A program made the translations under genes and the position numbers. A stretch of 64,000 nt of DNA, taken from Sarocladium kiliense (lineage: Eukaryota > Ascomycota > Sordariomycetes > Hypocreales > Sarocladiaceae). Of this stretch, positions 58,901 to 64,000 are shown piece by piece. Location of the stretch: positions 372,001 to 436,000 of the forward strand of contig JAUZTG010000042.1 in NCBI GenBank assembly GCA_030734395.1, in the 5' to 3' direction. The number at the start of each line of letters is the position of its first letter. Position 1 is the stretch's first letter. Below the pieces are notes generated by a model that worked only from the letters and a program-made list of their open reading frames with translations, searched no databases and was not told where the DNA came from.

Positions 58901-59857
58901 TCAAGGGTCCTTGCTTCGTATCCTGAGAATGTCTCGCATGTCTGGCATTCCGTACCGAGTGCCAATCATAACAACGCTTCTCCCCTTCACCGCGCCAAAC
59001 TTATTCCCAGAATTGGAATTCGATACTGATACCAACTTTCCCCCAGCTACTTCTGGGCTAGCGACATCCCCAACGATCACTACTCCATCTTCACTCGTCC
59101 CTTTCGTTTCGTTGTTGTTGTTATTATTAACGCTGTTGATGATGCTGGTATTATTAGCTTCGACGTTTTGTGTCGCGGAGTTGGAAGTCCCCTCTTCCGA
59201 GTCGTTAGTTGGAGACTGGGCTCTGGAGCCATTGGCACCTGTGGCGACGGCCTCTCCATACAAAACTAGTGCTCTCTCGGTGTTGGCATCATTTATGACG
59301 GTGGCCGTGCACTCCTGCTGAATCGTCTCCATTGGACAAAGACTTTCCAAGGCGGTGATGAGATCACCAAGGTTTTTGATGGTGTGCCCAAGGCTGTGTC
59401 TATCGTATAGTACCCAAGCACCCTTCTTCAAGAAACTAGCAGTCTTCTGTCTGCCTTGGGTAGTCTGTTGTAAGTTGCTGTGCAGGCGTTGAAAGACTGC
59501 GCTCAGGTCGGTCTCGCCGTATACACGAGCATCGAAATGTCCGGGGTGCTCAGTTTTGTGGTATTTCTTCGTCTTTCGAATAGCGGTATTAATTGATTCC
59601 CGCACTCTTTCCAAAATCTGCCAAACAACCGAGACTTCCTGAGGAGTACGAGACGCTGTGAATAGGTCGCGCTCGTGGACTCTTACAGCTTCACCCCAGC
59701 GACTAAGGCGAAGCCTTACAAGTTCGATTTGAATGTAATAGCTTTCAAAGTCGTGACCAAAGTGGCGAACGAGATGGAAGTATCTGAGGGCTTGGACACA
59801 GTTAACAAACAATCCGACGACGCTAAAGGAGCCAGCGACGGTGCCGAAGTCTGCCAT
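58901..59857 (-). CDS. HeLo-domain cell-death effector (HET-S-like) with two C-terminal amyloid-type motifs
   Basis: Single exon of 318 residues. The N-terminal HeLo domain is about residues 1-225, starting FGTVAGSFSVVGLFVNCVQA. The run LVRLRLSRWGEAVRVH and the later QGRQKTASFLKKGAWVLYD are hallmarks of the HET-S group. An Asn/Ser-rich linker with six Asn in a row leads to a C-terminal part that holds two repeats. The first is at 249-266 (core GVVIVGDVA) and the second at 285-303 (core SVVMIGTRYG). They are 36 residues apart at every aligned position (Asn249/Asn285, Gly263/Gly299), the spacing known for the prion-forming domain of HET-s. In that class the tail folds into an amyloid on activation and the HeLo domain then targets the plasma membrane. 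Transcribed divergently from the NLR gene at 60420. Confidence 0.9.
   Translation of the reverse strand: MADFGTVAGSFSVVGLFVNCVQALRYFHLVRHFGHDFESYYIQIELVRLRLSRWGEAVRVHERDLFTASRTPQEVSVVWQILERVRESINTAIRKTKKYHKTEHPGHFDARVYGETDLSAVFQRLHSNLQQTTQGRQKTASFLKKGAWVLYDRHSLGHTIKNLGDLITALESLCPMETIQQECTATVINDANTERALVLYGEAVATGANGSRAQSPTNDSEEGTSNSATQNVEANNTSIINSVNNNNNNETKGTSEDGVVIVGDVASPEVAGGKLVSVSNSNSGNKFGAVKGRSVVMIGTRYGMPDMRDILRIRSKDP
58949..59005 (-). other. amyloid-type motif r2 of the HeLo effector
   Basis: Encodes residues 285-303, reading N-K-F and then S-V-V-M-I-G-T-R-Y-G. The pattern, a polar start, hydrophobic pair, Ile-Gly and aromatic, matches HET-s-related amyloid motifs and the N-terminus of the adjacent NLR. 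Confidence 0.8.
59060..59113 (-). other. amyloid-type motif r1 of the HeLo effector
   Basis: Encodes residues 249-266 with core G-V-V-I-V-G-D-V-A. It is the first of the two repeats, offset 36 residues from r2. Confidence 0.75.
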
Positions 59858-60419
59858 TGCTTGTTTATATGGTGGTTGTGATGAGTCAAAAAGGCGGTCA
59901 AAGAACCGTGCTTACACACCCATGTATTGCGGCTGAACGTATTCTTATCAGCGCTGGGCCGAATGTTCGTTTTTGTGTTGGGCGACATACGCTACACGGT
60001 GAAGTGGTTGCAGAGCCACGGCAGACAGACTAGGAGGATGGTCTTGGCCTGTCTCTTACTGGCTGCCCCGGTGCTGGAGATTGGTAGCCAGTGACGTGTC
60101 ATGCACCCTCGTGCATCGATAACCGCCTCATTATTTTCACCCCGGTGAGCTGCTGAAATCGGACAACGGACAAGTTAGATTCGGAGCCCCATTCCCCAAG
60201 AACTATGTTCTTCAAGCCTTAACCGCTGAGAGTCAGACCACGAATGAGACAGCGTGATACCAACAACATCGTGACTGTGATTACTTGGATCGCTCGTGCT
60301 TCAGATGGTCATTATCTAGGCCTTGCCCTCACACGCTTTATCTGTCACAACGGCTGCGAAAAGGAACCTGGCGTCAGTTGTTCGGCTAATTTGAGTCAAA
60401 AACTTTCAACCATCCCGTC
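59858..60419. promoter_or_regulatory. shared divergent promoter region of the HeLo-NLR pair
   Basis: 562 bp between the start codons of two divergently transcribed genes. It must contain both promoters. No specific binding sites or TATA boxes are called. The arrangement suggests co-regulation but does not prove it. Confidence 0.6.
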
Positions 60420-63400
60420 ATGATTCCAAGCATCAACGACATCAGCAACAGGAATCGGTTCACGGCCAACGACAGCTCGGTAGTTCACATTGGGCCTAAT
60501 TTCAATGTTCATCGTTCAGAAAACCCGTGCCTCAAGAATCTGTTTTCGAGAGACCCTTGGGCTGAGAAAGACCGGTTGAAGGAGGAAAAGGGCAAGTTAT
60601 TGCCAAGCTCGTGGCGATGGATACTCGATAATACCAGCTTCATCAAATGGTTAAGTGATGAGGATGCTGTTTCCCTGTGGATCAAGGGCGACGCAGGCAA
60701 GGGGAAAACAATGCTGCTTTGCGGAATCATCGACGAGGTTAGCCCATCAACGAGGGCACTAGACCCAAATTCGGAGATATACCTTTCCTGTTTCTTCTGT
60801 CAAGGGACCGACGAACGAGTTAACAGCGCAACAAGCGTCGTGCGCGGTCTGATGTGGATGCTAGTTCAACAACAGCCATCCCTACGTCCCCGAATTCAAG
60901 GTCCATATAATTACGCTGGGAACCAGCTCTTTAAGGATAAGAATTCTTGGACAGTACTTTCCAGGATTTTCAAGGACATGCTCAAAGACTTGGGCTCACG
61001 AAGAACTTTTCTCTTCGTGGATGCGATTGATGAGTGCACTACGGATCAAAACTCACTACTCGACCTTCTTATGGAACTGTCGACTTACCGCGGTGTCAAA
61101 CTTCTTATTACAAGCCGTGGCCATGAACATATCAGCCGGCGATTGAAGACTATCGATCAGCTATCTTTAGAGCTAAATCAGGCATCTGTCTCTCAAGCAG
61201 TCAGAAACTACATCAAACATCGAGTGGACACGCTAAGCGTTCACCTCGGGTTAGAGCAACCGGAAGTTGTTCTAATCGAGAATCACTTTTTAAGAAACGC
61301 CGAGGATACCTTCTTATGGGTCTCTCTGGCCTGTAAAGGGGTTCTAACAGGCGAGCCACAGGACGCCTTAACGATTGCCCTGGAATTCCCTAGAGGCCTA
61401 GAGGATCTTTACCATCGAATGATCATGTCCATTCAGGAACGGCATCGTGAGAGATCAGCTCCCTACTTCCGAATACTTGCCCTTGCCGCGATTGCTCATC
61501 GGCCACTTTCTGTTATAGAGTACTCACACTTATCTGGAAATTTCAGTTTCATGACTGGAATCATCAATTCTTGTGGATCCTTTCTCACGATCAAGGATGG
61601 AGTAGCCTATCTTGTTCATCAATCTGCCCGAGACTTTTTAGTTGGCAAAGGCATGACAATTATCTTCCCTGATGGGATTGGAAGATCACATCAGCATCTG
61701 TTTCATCAATCCATGGAGATCATGACGAAAAAGTTGCACCGCGATATATGCAGTCTAAGGCATCCTGGAACTGAGGTGGAAGAAATGCAGGTGCGACAAC
61801 GTGATACGCTCATTCCTGTCCAGTACTCTTGCGAGTACTGGGTCGACCACCTCTTGATAGCAGAAAGCTACATTGATAAGCTTCAGGTGAGGGATTGGGA
61901 TAGTGTTGACCGATTCCTCCGTGAAAAGTTCCTATACTGGCTTGAGGCGTTGAGCTTGCTAAAGAATGTTTCTCAAGCTTTGATCTCGTTGGAAAAGCTC
62001 CAGAAATCCCTTCAAGTAAGCAGGCAGATTCTAAGTCCTCAATTTCTCCGTAGTGTTCTAATATGTTTTAGGGCCAGCCAATTGGCTCTGGTCTCCCGGA
62101 TTTTGTACGCGATGCGCAACGTTTTGTAATGTATTTCAGACTGGCTATTGAGAAGATGCCTCTTCAAATTTACGCCTCTGGACTTGTCTTTAGCCCGAAG
62201 ACAAGCATCATTCGAAAAACATTTTCTAAGAAGGAGCGACCACGCTGGGTTATGTCGCCGACATTGCCGGATCGCTGGACTGCCTGCCTACATACTCTGG
62301 AGAGCCACATGGATATTATCTCTCCACTGATGTTCTTGCCCGAGCTCCCCTCGCGCCTTGCCTCTGGTCACGATGACGGGGAAATCAGGGTCGTTGATAC
62401 AACGACTGGCCTACTACAGACCCTTGACCACGGCATTGGATATCCATGCAATGTAGCCATTTCGCCGGACGGGCGGTGGCTCTCATCGTCATCAGTGCGT
62501 CATATCAAGACCTGGGAACTTGAAACTGGGCAATGCGTGTGGACTTTCGAAGAAAAGAGCAATACGATGAATTGCGCTATCAAAGCTCTGGCTGCCGTAG
62601 CTATGCCATATACACTTGCATCGTGGCAGTGGGCACTACAAAACGGCAGGCCTTGTGCGAGATTCTGGGATTGGGCTACGGGAAAGTGCATCCGATCGGT
62701 TGAGCATCCATCCCTTCAGTCAGAGTCCGGCGAAATTGCATTCTCTGCCAATGGCCACTTCTTAGCATTGTCTGCTGCTGGTCTTTCTAGAATTGAGATC
62801 TGGGACTTGACAAGTGCCCCCGTTCTTACAAGACAGGTTTTAAGGGTGCCGTCGGCTGTTGACCGCCTCTGCTTCTCTCCATTAGGAGATAGCTTGGCTG
62901 TGTCATGGCGCGGTGAGCAGCAACAGTCGGGTTTCGGTGTTTGGAAATACTCGATCGTTACAAGCCGGCCAATATGGGAGCAGAAGGTCTGCGTTGCACT
63001 GAATGACCTTGCCTCAACTTCAGCATTCGCATTCTCTCCAGTACTTCCTCTGCTCGCAACTGCTCATCGTAACAGTGAGCACATCTCCTTCTGGCACATA
63101 GAGACTGGTACAGAGGACTACCGACTCGAAGCGATCAAAGGAATCGAAGACCTTGCCTTCTCACCAGATGGAACCCAGATGGCATCTTACTCCCTTTTTG
63201 TTAAAATCTGGGAATTTCGCAAAGATATCGTTCAGTCCTCGCCTTTCGACGTGCCACGTGACATACAATCTCAGCGCCGGACTGGAATAGTTGGTTTCGC
63301 ATCCTCTCACAAAGGCAATCAGATTGCGGTTCTTCAAGAAGACTGGACCGTGAGCTTATGGAATCTAAAAGGTGGCTGTATCGAGCGGAAGTTGTGCATG

Positions 63401-63973
63401 GCGCCAAGTGAGTACGAGGTTGCACGCAGAGAAGACATTCAGCTGGGGTTTTCGCCTAGCGATGAACTGCTTGCTATGTGTGACCAAACGAGGCTCTGCA
63501 TCGAGGATCTGAAAAGTTCTCGGCGTAGTCATCTAACCTTCGATACCCTTGAGGAGATCCCGCATTCATTTGGTATCTCTAACGACGGTAGATCCATCGC
63601 CGCAGCATCCGGACCTGACACAATGACAATGTGGGTCTGGGGAGGCAGCCAGTATGCTGAGCCTAGATCTTTCCAAGCCTCATCAAGGTTTGCACATGAC
63701 TGGAATTGGGATTGGCTATGCACAAACTCTGCAGAGAATCAGCTTGATCCAAAGTCTGCTTACCATGTAGATGATTTCGTGGAGACAATCAAATGGAAGG
63801 GTAAGGACGTTCTATGGCTGCCTGACGAGTACCGGATTGACAGGGTAACTACGTTGGTACCGAAGTCATCAACTGTCGAAAGCAATACGATTATTCAGGG
63901 TTCGACACTGGAAAGGGAAAACATGTCTTTTTTCGTACTCTCGAACTATATCAAGGAGCTACAATATCGGTAG
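60420..63973 (+). CDS. NOD-like receptor: amyloid-type motif, NACHT ATPase and degenerate WD40 repeats (NWD2-like)
   Basis: Two exons, 60420-62015 and 62072-63973, with a 56-nt intron (GTAAGC donor, CTAAT branch, TTTTAG acceptor). The join is phase 0 and gives 1165 residues; without the intron the frame would stop at 62129. The extreme N-terminus carries a motif (residues 10-30, core SVVHIGPNFN) that matches the effector tail next door. A linker with DPWAEKDRLKEEKGKLL and WRWILDNTSF leads into the NACHT domain. Walker A is GDAGKGKT (90-97) and Walker B FLFVDAIDEC (197-206), then LLITSRG. Helices follow to about 530, then a propeller-like region with degenerate WD40 repeats (LASGHDDGEIRVVDTTTG, VAISPDGRWL, IWDL). 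In the NWD2 class, ligand binding at the repeats triggers oligomerisation and the N-terminal motif seeds the effector. Confidence 0.9.
60447..60509 (+). other. amyloid-type motif r0 of the NLR
   Basis: Encodes residues 10-30: N-R-N-R-F then S-S-V-V-H-I-G-P-N-F-N. Compared with effector repeat r2 it keeps N-[KR]-F, S-V-V-x-I-G and an aromatic after it, with one residue less in the spacer. Confidence 0.78.
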
Positions 63974-64000
63974 AACCATTGATGATTCATAATTCTCACG

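Noticed and set aside
60420..63973. Possibility that the NLR is split by a frameshift near 62.1 kb
   Set aside because: A phase-0 intron with good donor, branch point and acceptor joins the two halves into one continuous protein that matches the family across the junction.

Overview
The window reads as about 64 kb of nuclear DNA from a filamentous ascomycete (Pezizomycotina). The genes have short GT-AG introns, mostly 48-73 nt, with CTAAC or CTGAC branch-point-like sequences. The gene set is typical of these fungi: an AspA/Cdc11-type septin, an Hsv2-type PROPPIN, a DUF3605 protein, a Frizzled-like seven-helix receptor, and a HeLo effector beside a NACHT-WD40 receptor. A Dothideomycete is my guess from gene style only. 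I see no rRNA, tRNA, CRISPR array or intact transposon.

Layout. 0.5-6.5 kb: Leo1, a patatin-fold protein that appears to lack its catalytic serine, and a small MGN-starting protein. 8.1-8.9 kb: a GPI-anchored Kre9/KNH-like wall protein. 11.9-18.2 kb: UDP-glucose pyrophosphorylase, a DUF3605 protein and a double FolB-domain protein. 18.2-25.4 kb: a 7.2 kb stretch with no recognisable gene. 25.5-27.1 kb: Frizzled-like receptor. 29.4-36.0 kb: DUF255/thioredoxin-fold protein, dynein light intermediate chain, and a secreted alpha/beta-hydrolase whose nucleophile position is alanine. 36.0-38.7 kb: a repeat-bearing gap with two diverged direct repeats and an AT-rich block. 38.7-49.7 kb: a dense housekeeping block (RBMX2/Ist3-like RNA-binding protein, Hsv2-like PROPPIN, septin, Bax-inhibitor-like protein, a GNAT-like unknown, a TPR-SET protein). 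50.5-52.6 kb: a probably broken member of a fungus-specific family. 54.3-58.3 kb: ceramide synthase and a mitochondrial-type acyl-CoA synthetase. 58.9-64.0 kb: a divergently transcribed HeLo effector and NACHT-WD40 receptor.

The most interesting locus is the last. The HeLo protein (minus strand) ends in two amyloid-type motifs spaced exactly 36 residues apart. The adjacent NLR (plus strand) carries one matching motif at its extreme N-terminus. They share a 562-bp intergenic region. This is the architecture of the HET-S/NWD2 class of fungal regulated cell death systems, in which the activated NLR templates amyloid folding of the effector tail and the HeLo domain then attacks the plasma membrane. 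The motif class and its pairing in this locus rest on direct reading of both proteins. Function is inferred.

Two other enzyme-fold proteins (patatin and alpha/beta-hydrolase) have each lost the nucleophilic serine, so the window holds two independent candidate pseudoenzymes. Gene models below were built by hand; every intron was checked for splice consensus and reading-frame continuity.
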